A DNA stretch of 64,000 nt from Lachnospiraceae bacterium (GCA_910574715.1 CAJTCH010000028.1:1-64000); one strand, 5' to 3'. Counted from the stretch's first letter, positions 1-9,633 are shown. The notes: generated from the letters alone by a model not told the origin. Translations and numbers: made by a program.

Positions 1-87
1 CCTCCGTTTTTAAATGGTTTTCGGCTAATTCCATTATAACAAAAACAGAGTGCTTATACCTTTTTATTTTTGATTTTCTCTGTATTT

Positions 88-1557
88 TCAACTAACACAG
101 CACAAATTCAGGTTGCGAAGTATGAGTAACTCTATGACCAGGGTTGTCCAGTCCGAATCGTGACGCGGAAAGTAAACCACATCTGCAAATCCCTCACCGC
201 CGGGAAGTTCTTCAAACTGCACATAATGATCCCGATATGTGTAATATGCCAGCTTGATCACACTCCTTAGGCTGTCTTCCTTGTTGTAGTGCAGCGGTAC
301 GGTTTCTTCCATATGAATCTTCTCGATCTGTGCGGCAACTGCGTCTGCTTTCCCATGTATGGTATCAAAGAACAGCTGATTGCTTTCTTCTAAACGTTTC
401 ATCGTAGCCTCATGCTTTACTTCTCTGACAGCCTTTTGGAATTCCAGTTTAATCTCCTCATTCGGAATTCTGACTGTCTTATTCTCAGCGTCGTAAGCCA
501 GATAACCAAGATGAATCATTAAAGTTAAAACATCGTCTCTTCCTCTAAATGTTGTAAGATCATTAGCAAACCCGGTGATACTGACCTTTACCGCAACGCC
601 TCCGATCAACTCGGCAATGGTTCTCGTAAGAGCCTTATAGCCTTTACTGATATAATCCATCAATCCTTCTGCCGCAGAGGTTTCTGTCCAGTAAGAATCA
701 AACTCATCAAAGCGGATTGATTTCATTACGGAATTGGGATTGTACACAGATCCAACATTCCTGAAAACATATCCGTCATACCATTGCTTCATGATCTTAA
801 AGTCAACATCATTTTTTTCACATAGACAACGCACCTCATCCTCAGTGAAACCAACATATTTGTCAAAAAATAATGGTTTGACCATGGAATATTCATCAAA
901 TTCAGAGATCGACGACTGAGAACCATCCTTCTTAATCGGAAGAATCCCGGTCATATAGGCAGCCGCCACAACTTTTGGGGTAAATTGACCATTTTTAAAC
1001 CATCCCCTGAGAAAAGTCAGAAATTTATTCTGCGCTTCAGGATCGTCTTTCGCCTCCCGGATCACTGCATCCCATTCATCGATCACAAACACAAATTTCC
1101 CTCCATCCGGCTGCCCCGCAATACGTACCAGATTATCGTTCAGGCTGTCTCCCTCCCTGACCTGGAATCCACACTCTGCCAGATCCTTTAGAAGCGCCTC
1201 CTGGATCATACCCGGAACATCCTGCAACAGACGGTTCTGCGTCAGAGCTTCCGATATAAAGGTTGTGATATCCAGATAGATCACGCTGTATTTGTTCAAA
1301 TGCTTCCTATAGTCCGTTGTCTCTGCAATTTTCTTATCGTCGAACAATACATGAGAATTACAGGAACGGTCATAATATGCAACAAGCATTTTCGCAGCGT
1401 AAGATTTCCCAAAGCGGCGAGGCCTGCTGATACAAAGCAGGTTCTCCGGCCCGTTAATTCTCTGATTGATCAACTCGACAAGTCCTGTCTTATCGACATA
1501 TTCACCTCTACATATCTGTGCAAACCCGCTGTTCCCGGGATTAAGGTAAATCCCCAT
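88..1557 (-). pseudogene. AAA-ATPase-like / PD-(D/E)XK nuclease-like protein, 3'-truncated
   Basis: The product (489 residues) starts at an ATG and carries the family's N-terminal 'VDKTGLVELI' segment, the arginine-rich P-loop RPRRFGKS at residues 45-52 and a Walker B-like FVIDEWD near residue 160. This is the architecture of the clostridial AAA-ATPase-like family that ends in a PD-(D/E)XK nuclease fold (DUF1703). The nuclease domain begins (ADVVYFP, then LVIEL) but the frame breaks exactly where the ExK motif should finish, giving an unrelated 12-residue tail. The catalytic lysine is therefore missing. The cellular role of the family is not firmly known. It faces the decayed insertion element at 1769 across a 200-base gap. 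I infer an inactivated accessory gene at the edge of the polysaccharide locus. Confidence 0.7.
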
Positions 1558-1655
1558 TCGTGCGCCTCCTTCCTATAGCTGGTATATCATACCCAAGGGC
1601 AGACTGCCGTCCTGTGTTACTGCTAACTTGAAATGTCTGTAAAAAACCGCTTGCT

Positions 1656-1683
1656 TGACAGTATTTTGCCCGCCATACTGTCA
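1656..1683. repeat. 9-bp perfect inverted repeat
   Basis: TGACAGTAT (1656-1664) and ATACTGTCA (1675-1683) flank a 10-base loop in the divergent gap between the AAA-ATPase-like gene and the DUF6431-like gene. It could be an operator or part of an insertion-sequence end. The rest of 1558-1768 shows no convincing gene. Confidence 0.4.
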
Positions 1684-1768
1684 GTAACAATATGTAGAAA
1701 GGAAAAATCCCAAGATGAAGCATCTTTAGTTTCGCCGCTAATCATTCTTCATCAAGGGATTCCTTACA

Positions 1769-2329
1769 ATGAGTATTATACATAATTATTCCCTAGATGA
1801 CAATGCCCATCCCGGATATTTTACGATTATTAGTGAAGAAGAACATTTTTGTAACGGCTGCCACCGCCCCATGAAATGCAAAGACCGACGCGAAAGGATT
1901 GGAAAATCCCTGGATGGATGCCGTTCTGTCTATTTACTGCGGCGGATGTACTGCTATGAATGTCATATCATGCATACGGAGCTGCCAGATTTTCTCCTTA
2001 AATTCAAACATTTTGAAGCTCAGATCATTGAAGATACCTAAGACGGATACATTACTCCTGAAGACTGCTATGAGGCGCCGTCTGAAATGACCATGCTCAG
2101 ATGGCAGACATGGTTTGATTCCATCTGCTCTGTCATCGACTTTATTTTATGTTCGGTCCGTGCTGTCCCGGAAAACCCCCTTCAAAACTTCACAGACGGG
2201 ACGTCCCTGGTTGGCGCACTCAGGAAACGGAGCAGCGGCTGGCCACAGCTTTTTCTGTCATCATCAATGCCGGAAGATTTCCTTAAACAGCTACGGTATT
2301 TCCAGACACCTCCTTTCCACCTGCTTTGA
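1769..2329 (+). pseudogene. DUF6431-like insertion-element protein, broken by an in-frame stop
   Basis: From ATG 1769 the frame encodes a small Cys-rich protein: a CxxC (HFCNGCHRP) and a later CYECH form a probable zinc site, followed by a leucine-rich YLLRRMYC segment. It stops at TAA 2039-2041 after 90 residues, but the same frame stays open afterwards through a plausible helix-turn-helix-like stretch (RWQTWFDSICSVI) to 2329. The pattern fits the small DUF6431 proteins that precede a DDE transposase in some clostridial insertion elements. The internal stop suggests decay. The identification rests on recalled family resemblance and needs a profile search. Confidence 0.55.
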
Positions 2330-2402
2330 TTTGATGGCAATGCCCTGCCTGTTTATAATGCTTTTATAAAACATTAAAAGATTTCAAACAGGAGGAGAAG
2401 TT

Positions 2403-2534
2403 TTGGAAACAAAAGAAGCACTTCAAAGTACGAAAGCCCTGCAGTCGGCTGAGGAGACTGCCCTGCAGAGATATCAATGGATCACTCCGCTGTTAGTGTT
2501 AGACGGCATTTTAAAAGGAGCGGCGACTGCATAG
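2403..2534 (+). pseudogene. N-terminal stub of a DDE-type transposase
   Basis: A GGAGGAG site precedes TTG 2403, which opens a 43-residue peptide ending in LQRYQWITPLL. That is the start expected of Mu/IS481-like transposases, where 'RY..I.PLL' begins the first helix-turn-helix. The frame ends at TAG 2532 inside a hairpin that belongs to the neighbouring operon terminator. The rest of the transposase has been lost at a junction near 2515. With the preceding DUF6431-like fragment it forms one eroded insertion element. Confidence 0.5.
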
Positions 2535-2726
2535 TCGCCGCAAATTAAATTGGGGTTGTTTTCGATCGAGTAGACATGGGGTTGACCTAAAGGCGAGAGT
2601 TTTAACCCCATTATACAGACAATAAATCATTGGTTTATCGAATATCGGCAGTAGTTGCTTAGATGTAACTTTTGTGAGTGGATATAAGCAAGTTCCGCTT
2701 CCACCTGCTAAGATTATGCCTTTCAT
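2511..2726 (-). pseudogene. rfbA: rfbA (glucose-1-phosphate thymidylyltransferase) 5' fragment
   Basis: The first ~37 residues are unmistakably RmlA/Rfb[13 protein letters not shown] followed by LYPLT, then [14 protein letters not shown]. These are the nucleotide-binding GGSGTRL-type loop (R changed to C here) and the KQLLP motif. After PMIY the frame reads into unrelated sequence and ends at 2511. The intact enzyme is about 290 residues, so about 85 percent is gone and no dTDP-sugar activity is possible. No rfbB, rfbC or rfbD is present in the window. The fragment suggests an earlier rhamnose-type cassette that was replaced. Confidence 0.85.
2513..2541 (-). terminator. Rho-independent terminator at the end of the polysaccharide operon
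   Basis: GCGGCGACT / AGTCGCCGC (2520-2528 and 2533-2541) form a 9-bp GC-rich stem with a 4-base loop. Read on the minus strand it is followed by TCCTTTT. It lies at the promoter-distal end of the long leftward polysaccharide operon, after the rfbA stub. Confidence 0.6.
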
Positions 2727-2820
2727 TATAGTTTGTCACCTTATTTCCATATGTATTTATTATTGACTATCGTCAGTATTATCGATCTTTACTCTTTGTT
2801 GTAAAATACTATATACGACA

Positions 2821-3951
2821 TCATTTTCTCCAAATCATCTTATCAACAATCCCCACATAGCTTTGTATAATCTTTATAACCTTGGTACTCACATTATTAT
2901 TAACATAAGCTGGAACATCCGCTGCATCATCGCCGCTGGCATGCATTGATACAGCAAGATCCACCGCTTGAAGCACCTGCTCTGTGGTTATTGATCCGAT
3001 GGTAAACACCCCCTTATCCATCGCTTCAGGACGTTCAGTACTAGTTCTTATTGAAACGGCTGGAAACTTAAAGTATGCGCCTTCTTCTGGGATAGTGCCA
3101 CTATCAGATACCACACAAAAAGCATTCTGTTGTAATTTGTTGTAGTCGAAGAATCCAAGCGGCTTATGTTGAATCACTCTTGCGTCAAACTTAAAACCTC
3201 GCGCTTCGATATATTTCTTACTTCTTGGATGGCACGAATACAAAATTGGCATATCGTATTTTTCAGCCATTGCATTGATGGCATTCATGAGCGACGTAAA
3301 GTTTGCTTCAATATCAATATTCTCTTCACGATGAGCAGAAAGTAGGATATACTTACCTGCTTCTAGTCCCAAATCTTCCAAAACATTGCTTCGTTCAATC
3401 TTATCCTTACACTTATCCAGCACTTCTGCCATTGGTGAGCCAACCACATATGTGTATTCAGGCTTCACCCCGGTGTCAAGGATGTAACGGCGTGCATGCT
3501 CCGAATAGCAGAGGTTGATATCACTAGTAACATCAACTACTCGTCGAATAACTTCTTCAGGAAGATTCTCGTCCTTACAACGATTACCGGCTTCCATATG
3601 AAATACAGGAATCTTCAGCCTTTTAGCACTTAGCACACAAAGGCAGGAATTCGTATCGCCAAGGACAATCAACGCATCTGGCTTTACATGCTCCATCAAT
3701 TCATATGATTTAGAAATTACATTACCCATGGTCTGACCTAGATTTTCTCCAACTACTCCAAGATAATAATCAGGCTCACGAAGACCGAGATTCTCAAAGA
3801 ACACCTTATTCAGTTCGTAATCGTAATTCTGTCCGGTATGAACTAAAATCTGGTCGAAATATTTATCAGCCTTCTTTATTATCTCGGACATTTTTATAAT
3901 TTCCGGGCGTGTGCCCACAATGGTCATCAATCTTAGTCTTTTTAATTCCAT
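2821..3951 (-). CDS. UDP-N-acetylglucosamine 2-epimerase family enzyme (CapG/FnlC/WbvD-like)
   Basis: This is a non-hydrolysing UDP-GlcNAc 2-epimerase fold protein of 376 residues (two Rossmann-like halves, cytoplasmic). Visible family signatures are TIVGTRPEIIK near the N-terminus, HTGQNYD, GDTNS, FHMEAGNR, LLSAHREEN and SDSGTIPEEG. The ATG at 3951 is preferred over one 15 bases upstream because AGGA sits just before it. It follows the RmlD-like gene and the CapE-like gene. In characterised CapEFG, WbjBCD and WbvBRD systems this enzyme performs the last C-2 epimerisation to a UDP-2-acetamido-2,6-dideoxy-L-hexose. I infer the same here rather than ManNAc synthesis, because of the neighbours. 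Confidence 0.88.
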   Translation of the reverse strand: MELKRLRLMTIVGTRPEIIKMSEIIKKADKYFDQILVHTGQNYDYELNKVFFENLGLREPDYYLGVVGENLGQTMGNVISKSYELMEHVKPDALIVLGDTNSCLCVLSAKRLKIPVFHMEAGNRCKDENLPEEVIRRVVDVTSDINLCYSEHARRYILDTGVKPEYTYVVGSPMAEVLDKCKDKIERSNVLEDLGLEAGKYILLSAHREENIDIEANFTSLMNAINAMAEKYDMPILYSCHPRSKKYIEARGFKFDARVIQHKPLGFFDYNKLQQNAFCVVSDSGTIPEEGAYFKFPAVSIRTSTERPEAMDKGVFTIGSITTEQVLQAVDLAVSMHASGDDAADVPAYVNNNVSTKVIKIIQSYVGIVDKMIWRK

Positions 3952-3972
3952 GTCAATTCCTCGCATAGTCTC

Positions 3973-4830
3973 TTATAAATCATAATGCACATACATTCCC
4001 TTGTGTGCACGCATCCATTCTCCAAGTTCTTTTATCTGTTGTTCATATCCAGGAATCTTATATCTAAACAGCTCATAATTCGTCCATTTCAAACTCTTAT
4101 CAATTCTGAAGTTCTCTTCTGCATCAATTTGAATTGCTTCTTTCCTCAGATATTTATTGAACAAGACCAACATATCATACTTGCTTATGCTCTCGTCTGG
4201 AACCATATTGTAAAGCCCATGGACTCTCTGTATTGCAGCATTTTCTATTGTCTTTGCAAGCTGCAATGTTGTTTGACCGGTCCATATAGCATTTTTGTAA
4301 CCCTTAACTTTCCCCTTCTGTTGCATGAACCAGTTAATCAGCCCTATCCCCTCTTGCTTAATATCGGGTCCAATAATTGACATTCTAAAGGTAACATCTT
4401 TTTTGTTATTCAGTTCACCAAGTGCCTTTGATCGGTCATAAAACAGTTCGCCGTCTGGAAAATCTGATTCAACATATCCACCACGACTACCGCTAAATAC
4501 ACAATCAGTGCTAATGTGTATAATCTGTGTGTCCGTTCCATCGGTAATCTTTGCCAAAAACTGAGGAAGATAGGCGTTTAAAAAAACAGCTGCTTCATGA
4601 TCATTTTCAGCAAACTTGTTTAATAGTCCTATGCAATTAATCACTGCATTATACCGCCCACTTTCAATAGTGTTTTTCAGTAATATAGTATCCCTTGCAT
4701 CTCCCGTGACAGTATGAACAAACTTCGAATCAGATCGAGCATAACCATCCACGTCATATCCTTGTTCACTTAAATAGATACTTATCATATGACCAGCCAT
4801 GCCATTACAGCCAAGTACTAAAAACTTCAT
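3973..4830 (-). CDS. RmlD-like SDR reductase (CapF/WbvR position)
   Basis: A 285-residue short-chain dehydrogenase/reductase. The dinucleotide-binding GxxGxxG is at residues 7-13, ISTDCVFSG at 106-114 supplies the catalytic Thr/Asp region, and YDRSK at 131-135 is the YxxxK pair. It should reduce the 4-keto sugar produced by the CapE-like dehydratase, using NAD(P)H. S. aureus CapF and P. aeruginosa WbjC are about 370 residues and carry a C-terminal cupin domain. That domain is absent here, and the protein looks like RmlD, as reported for WbvR. Its start overlaps the upstream stop as ATGA, so the two are probably translationally coupled. Confidence 0.85.
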   Translation of the reverse strand: MKFLVLGCNGMAGHMISIYLSEQGYDVDGYARSDSKFVHTVTGDARDTILLKNTIESGRYNAVINCIGLLNKFAENDHEAAVFLNAYLPQFLAKITDGTDTQIIHISTDCVFSGSRGGYVESDFPDGELFYDRSKALGELNNKKDVTFRMSIIGPDIKQEGIGLINWFMQQKGKVKGYKNAIWTGQTTLQLAKTIENAAIQRVHGLYNMVPDESISKYDMLVLFNKYLRKEAIQIDAEENFRIDKSLKWTNYELFRYKIPGYEQQIKELGEWMRAHKGMYVHYDL

Positions 4831-5879
4831 TTCTGTTCCTCCAATGCTTCTTTTACGTAATCTGTGGTCAATAGCTTTTTCACAGTTCCTTCTACATCAA
4901 GTCTTACTGTATTATGACTCGTATACGACTCATCCGCTTGCGTATGAACTTCGCCTTTAACAAAATACTTATCATAATTCAAATCACGATTGTCAGCAGA
5001 AACACGGAAGTACTGTCCCATATCTTCACTTCTTAATCGTTCCTCAGTCGTAAGAAGTGTCTCGTATAGCTTCTCGCCATGACGTGTTCCTATAGTTCGA
5101 GTACCCGTATCACCAAAAAGTTGCTGAACTGCCTTGGCTAGGTCTCCGATGGTACATGCGTCAGCTTTCTGAACAAACAAGTCTCCTGGATTAGCATGCT
5201 CAAATGCAAACTGAACCAGATCAACCGCCTCATCGAGATTCATAAGGAATCTTGTCATATCCGGATTGGTAATTGTTATCGGATTGCCTGCTCTTATCTG
5301 ATCAATAAAGAGGGGTATTACTGATCCGCGGGAACACATTACATTTCCATACCGTGTACAGCAGATTACCGTATCACCTCGTTCCGCTGCCACACGAGCG
5401 TTTGCTGTAATAACATGCTCCATCATTGCTTTGGAGATGCCCATTACGTTAATTGGATAAGCGGCTTTATCAGTCGAAAGACATACCACCCTTTTTACCC
5501 CAGCTTCAATTGCGGCGTGAAGCATATTATCCGTGCCTTCTACATTTGTCTTTACTGCCTGCATCGGGAAAAATTCACAACTTGGAACTTGCTTAAGCGC
5601 AGCTGCATGGAAGATATAATCTACGCCGGGCATTGCATCTGCAATACTTCTAGGATCTCTGACATCACCAATATAGAACTTGACATTATTTGCATATTCA
5701 GGATATCTCGCCTGGAGTTCATGTCTCATATCATCTTGCTTTTTTTCATCGCGGCTAAAGATACGGATTTGTCCTATGTCTGTAGTAAGGAAATGTTTAA
5801 GAACAGTATTTCCAAACGAACCCGTTCCTCCTGTTATCATCAAAGTTGCGCCATTAAAAACACTATCATTTCTCTGCAT
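4827..5879 (-). CDS. capE: UDP-GlcNAc 4,6-dehydratase / 5-epimerase, CapE/FnlA/WbjB type
   Basis: A 350-residue extended SDR of the polysaccharide_biosynthesis (CapD/CapE) family. TGGTGSFG at 16-23 binds NAD(P). The active site reads LSTDKAAYPINVMGISK (134-150), so methionine 146 takes the place of the usual YxxxK tyrosine with K150 retained. This is the hallmark of the inverting CapE-type enzymes, which convert UDP-GlcNAc to UDP-2-acetamido-2,6-dideoxy-L-arabino-4-hexulose. A GAGGTG site precedes the ATG. It is the first enzyme of the three-gene L-sugar block at the 3' end of the operon. Confidence 0.9.
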   Translation of the reverse strand: MQRNDSVFNGATLMITGGTGSFGNTVLKHFLTTDIGQIRIFSRDEKKQDDMRHELQARYPEYANNVKFYIGDVRDPRSIADAMPGVDYIFHAAALKQVPSCEFFPMQAVKTNVEGTDNMLHAAIEAGVKRVVCLSTDKAAYPINVMGISKAMMEHVITANARVAAERGDTVICCTRYGNVMCSRGSVIPLFIDQIRAGNPITITNPDMTRFLMNLDEAVDLVQFAFEHANPGDLFVQKADACTIGDLAKAVQQLFGDTGTRTIGTRHGEKLYETLLTTEERLRSEDMGQYFRVSADNRDLNYDKYFVKGEVHTQADESYTSHNTVRLDVEGTVKKLLTTDYVKEALEEQK

Positions 5880-5899
5880 AGTTTTTCACCTCATTAAAT

Positions 5900-7345
5900 T
5901 TACTTGCTTCTCAAAATATTGAATGAATCTTTAACAATAATCAGATAAACCAAAATCACAATAAAGACGGATGCCACAATACTCCTTATTGCACTATTCT
6001 CATATAAAAGCACCGCCACCAAATCAATTATTATCGTAATTACTGACAAAAGAATTATTCTCTTTTGATCAAGCACTTCCGACACTCTAAGCTGTTTTCT
6101 CTTGTAATACCTATTAGTAGATAAAATCAAAAAAATAACCATTGTCAGATATGATATAAGAGTTGTATATGCAGCTACAATATATCCAATTTTCGGTATG
6201 AAAAGAGCATTTAAGACTACATTTACTCCAGCTCCCAAAGCAGTACCTAACATAATAATTTTTGTCTTTTGCACATATATCAACAAATCAGAATACAAAT
6301 CACCAATAGCTATTAGATATACCCCTGCAGCGACCGGAGGAATAATACCTAATCCTTTGTAATACTCAGATGTACCAACAATCCTAGTAATTTCAGGTCC
6401 AAACAACACAACAATTATTGAGACAACGGAAAAAGCCCCAAGAATCATTTTTGATGAGTGTTTCACTGATAATGAATTGCTCTTTATATTTTTATAAATA
6501 TATGGTGTATATGAGCCATTTACTGCTGTCCATAACATCGTAGTTAACGTTCCAACTGTATAAATCGTACTATAAATACCTACCTTACCCGCTCCACAAT
6601 ACTCTTCTATCATTATACGATCAGAGAATCCTAAGACCTGTGCAGCAAGCATCTGTCCTATAAGAGGAATACTCAAGGAAAGAGAGAACTTCCAATAATC
6701 AACTTTAAATAAAGCTTTTCCTCTTCTGAAACTCTTAAACCATATAATTATTGCAACACTTATAGTTACAATGTATGTACCAAATAATCTAGCTTCTGCC
6801 TCAGAAATATGAGTTTTTTCGGGTAAACTGACAACAGCCACAATTGCTACTACTGAACCCACAAGTGCACTTAGAGTCATCACAATTCCCGAAAGCTTAT
6901 ATCTATAATTGAATCTCTGCTTTGCTAACCACAAGTCATAAGCTGGGCAAAAGATAAAACACAGTGACATAAGAATAATTAAAGTATACGGAAGATTTAG
7001 TAATTGCTGAATTGGCTTTGAAAAAAAGGCGAATAATACTCCAAAAGCGATTCCACCTCCAGTGGTTAGGGTCAGTATCGATGATAAATATGCATCTTGA
7101 TCATCAATATACTTGTTCAAGCTCATCATTAACCCACCAGAAGTTAATCCTAAAGTAACTATACCGCTTAATATTGCATACCAGGACGTGTATAGATTCA
7201 CAATACCCACCTGTTCTATGGTCATTATACGAGTAAATATAGGAACTGTAATTATCGCAAGTCCTTTTGCAATTACAGATGAAACCAGGTATACTACTGC
7301 GGACATTGCCTCGTCTGATATTTTCTTTCTTAATCGTTTTAACAT
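5900..7345 (-). CDS. Wzx-type oligosaccharide flippase
   Basis: A 481-residue polytopic protein with about 12-14 predicted hydrophobic segments and the N-terminal signature of MOP-superfamily polysaccharide transporters: an amphipathic start, then VVYLVSSVIAKGLAIITVPIFTR. The conserved 'G..NLY.SW' follows. It should move the undecaprenyl-linked repeat unit across the cytoplasmic membrane for polymerisation by the Wzy-like protein at 9711. The gene is markedly AT-rich, like the glycosyltransferases upstream, which is typical of exchanged serotype-specific genes. Confidence 0.85.
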   Translation of the reverse strand: MLKRLRKKISDEAMSAVVYLVSSVIAKGLAIITVPIFTRIMTIEQVGIVNLYTSWYAILSGIVTLGLTSGGLMMSLNKYIDDQDAYLSSILTLTTGGGIAFGVLFAFFSKPIQQLLNLPYTLIILMSLCFIFCPAYDLWLAKQRFNYRYKLSGIVMTLSALVGSVVAIVAVVSLPEKTHISEAEARLFGTYIVTISVAIIIWFKSFRRGKALFKVDYWKFSLSLSIPLIGQMLAAQVLGFSDRIMIEEYCGAGKVGIYSTIYTVGTLTTMLWTAVNGSYTPYIYKNIKSNSLSVKHSSKMILGAFSVVSIIVVLFGPEITRIVGTSEYYKGLGIIPPVAAGVYLIAIGDLYSDLLIYVQKTKIIMLGTALGAGVNVVLNALFIPKIGYIVAAYTTLISYLTMVIFLILSTNRYYKRKQLRVSEVLDQKRIILLSVITIIIDLVAVLLYENSAIRSIVASVFIVILVYLIIVKDSFNILRSK

Positions 7346-7357
7346 AGGGCAATCTTC

Positions 7358-8578
7358 TCAAATTTCTTCTTCTATTTTACTTTTAAGATCTTTCGTTACA
7401 CTTGCGTCGAGGTTTCCCCAAAACATCTCATTTATTTCTTGTGATGATAGATATCTTCCGCGTGTTTTACGAATAAAGTCATCAATTATTTTAACTGCTT
7501 TTTCTGGACAGCTTTTCATATCTTCTTCATATATATTCAAACAAAGCGGATACTTTTTAGTGTATTTTAGAGTTGGACATTTGAGAGTTTTATAGATGTT
7601 AATTATGGGTTTTCCAGTACTAATATATTCAAATATTTTACTTGGTATTTGATTAATAATTAGATTCCCAATATTCACCAAAACATCTGTCATCTTATAT
7701 ATTTCTTTAATCTCTCCCTGTGATTTCTTACCAAGATAATGAATATTCGCATAATTGTTCTCTGTAAGCATCGGTATATCACCAAAAAATCCGCCAACAA
7801 AAAATAGTTCTGCAACATTTCCCATTTTACCAAACAGACTAATTACTGAATCAGGATTTCTTATGTCAGAATATAGATTTCCAACAAAATAACACTGTGC
7901 AATTTCACCGCATTGATTTGTATCTGAAACATGTATTTCATTACGTATTCCCGGCATTTCAATCCTTCTAATTAAATCTCTATTCTCAAATTCATTTTCA
8001 ATATAATCCTCGTTAATGGGATATGTTAGATATAAGGTCTTAGCATGTCCTGTTATTCTCTCCTCCAGGTGCTTTCTCATTTTTAAACCGTTTTTATCAA
8101 ACGTTGCATTAGTAAAAAACGGATCTAAATAATATGCAATCCAAGGGATATCATATTCCTTAGATATTAAACTAGCAGCATAGTGTGATGAAAATGGATT
8201 TGAGAAACTAAGGATCAAATTATAGTCAGAAATCCTAATCTTTTTGCATAGTTGTTTTTTGAAATAATATACATTTTTTTCGTCAAATTTACTCTTCGTT
8301 ATTTTTTCTTTTATATTGCAAAAACAAATCCTTAATACATCACTAATTTCTAGATTAGCAGTATTCATTGCCCTGTTTAAAGAGTAATATTTTACTGTTT
8401 TTATACGTTCCAAATCTGAACCATATTGATGGTTCGCACCTTTTACATCATAAGTAGCGATATCTACATCATAATCTTGTTTTAGCTGATGTAATATTCT
8501 TTCAACAATTAATGTATTCGCGTTTTCAAAACAGTAATCTAAGTGAATCACTAGTATTCTTTTATTTTTAAATGACAT
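7358..8578 (-). CDS. glycosyltransferase, GT4/GT-B-like
   Basis: About 406 residues. The N-terminus ILVIHLDYCFENA, a central IAYYLDPFF stretch, CYFVGNLYSD, FFVGG, a glycine/lysine linker and a C-terminal NQIPSKIFEYISTGKPIIN are typical of the donor-binding half of GT-B enzymes, the last being the family's 'P.K..EY...GkPvi' motif. It should be a cytoplasmic, membrane-peripheral transferase adding one sugar of the repeat unit. ATG 8578 is chosen. A GTG 12 bases earlier would overlap the upstream stop and cannot be excluded. Donor and acceptor cannot be read from sequence. Confidence 0.75.
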   Translation of the reverse strand: MSFKNKRILVIHLDYCFENANTLIVERILHQLKQDYDVDIATYDVKGANHQYGSDLERIKTVKYYSLNRAMNTANLEISDVLRICFCNIKEKITKSKFDEKNVYYFKKQLCKKIRISDYNLILSFSNPFSSHYAASLISKEYDIPWIAYYLDPFFTNATFDKNGLKMRKHLEERITGHAKTLYLTYPINEDYIENEFENRDLIRRIEMPGIRNEIHVSDTNQCGEIAQCYFVGNLYSDIRNPDSVISLFGKMGNVAELFFVGGFFGDIPMLTENNYANIHYLGKKSQGEIKEIYKMTDVLVNIGNLIINQIPSKIFEYISTGKPIINIYKTLKCPTLKYTKKYPLCLNIYEEDMKSCPEKAVKIIDDFIRKTRGRYLSSQEINEMFWGNLDASVTKDLKSKIEEEI

Positions 8579-8586
8579 ATCAATTA

Positions 8587-9633
8587 TCACAACTCCGACA
8601 AAATACTATTTTTGCATTTATAATCCCACGAAAACTCTTTACTAAATATTTCAATTTTATCTTTCTGTTTCTTTATTTCCTCTCGGTCAATTGATTCGAA
8701 CAAATTGTTCCAAGCATCGATTTCTGCGATGTATCCAATATTATATCTGTCATAAATCTTCTTTACCTCTTTTACATCAGTAGAGATGAATGGTATTCCT
8801 GCTGTTATATAGAATGCAAGTTTTGTCGGATACGCTATATTGTAATACCGTCGTGAACTATCATAAGGAATCAACCCAATATCACATTGAGAAACAATGT
8901 AATGGGCACCGCTTTCATCTAGAGAGCCAAGATATTTTATATTATCTTCTTCTCTTATCCAGTCTCCTCCTGTGCCACATAGATACAAGACTGCGTTATG
9001 AACATTCTTCATGCTGTCAATCATAGTTTCTATGCAGCGTCCCTTGTTCAAAGTGCCAGCATACACTAGTTTTATTTTGCTGCTAACTTTAGGAAAGTCT
9101 GTCTCCGCAAACTCAAAGTTTCCACCGTTATCAAGAACATGACATCTGTGTAGCGGAATACTGTACTTATTAGCTGCATACTCCTTCATGCTTTCAGATG
9201 CAAATACAAACTCACACGGGGAATCAAACAATCTTTTCTCTGTTCTTTTAATCGCTTTCAGTCTATCTTTATCTATTTCTAAGTCTATTGATTGCTCAAA
9301 TTTCAAATCACATATATCGACCATAACTCTATTGTGTAAGCACGCCTTATTTAGGGATGAAATAAACAATTCTGAACAAAGCTTCCCCGCTATACCATCC
9401 TTAAGCACCGGAATCCCAACAGTCGGATAAAACATATAAATTGTCTCATTATTCGTTTTTCTAAGTATCTTAAGTGTAATTATCGCATTTTTTATTCGAC
9501 CTTTATCTAATCTAATTTCTTCAATCTTCTTATTCTCTCTTAACCAGCCAAGAATGGCCTCATTTCTAGCTAATCCTCCTTCTTTTATGCTTCCGCCATG
9601 AAGGAGTCTATAATCATCATTTAGCACCATCAT
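8587..9633 (-). CDS. glycosyltransferase, GT4-like
   Basis: A 348-residue GT-B type protein. KLVYAGTLNKGR, VLYLCGTGGDW, IKYLGSL, CDIGLIPYD and IAYPTKLAFYITAGIPFIST are the successive blocks of the C-terminal nucleotide-sugar-binding domain. The N-terminal half contains HGGSIKEGGLARNEAIL. A GGGAGAG site lies upstream of the double ATG. It is followed directly by the 7358 gene and preceded by the polymerase gene in the same AT-rich block. The sugar specificity is unknown. Confidence 0.75.
   Translation of the reverse strand: MMVLNDDYRLLHGGSIKEGGLARNEAILGWLRENKKIEEIRLDKGRIKNAIITLKILRKTNNETIYMFYPTVGIPVLKDGIAGKLCSELFISSLNKACLHNRVMVDICDLKFEQSIDLEIDKDRLKAIKRTEKRLFDSPCEFVFASESMKEYAANKYSIPLHRCHVLDNGGNFEFAETDFPKVSSKIKLVYAGTLNKGRCIETMIDSMKNVHNAVLYLCGTGGDWIREEDNIKYLGSLDESGAHYIVSQCDIGLIPYDSSRRYYNIAYPTKLAFYITAGIPFISTDVKEVKKIYDRYNIGYIAEIDAWNNLFESIDREEIKKQKDKIEIFSKEFSWDYKCKNSILSEL

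Noticed and set aside
1541..1723. 60-codon minus-strand open frame upstream of the AAA-ATPase-like gene
   Set aside because: It covers an inverted repeat and promoter-like region, lacks a ribosome site and has no family resemblance.
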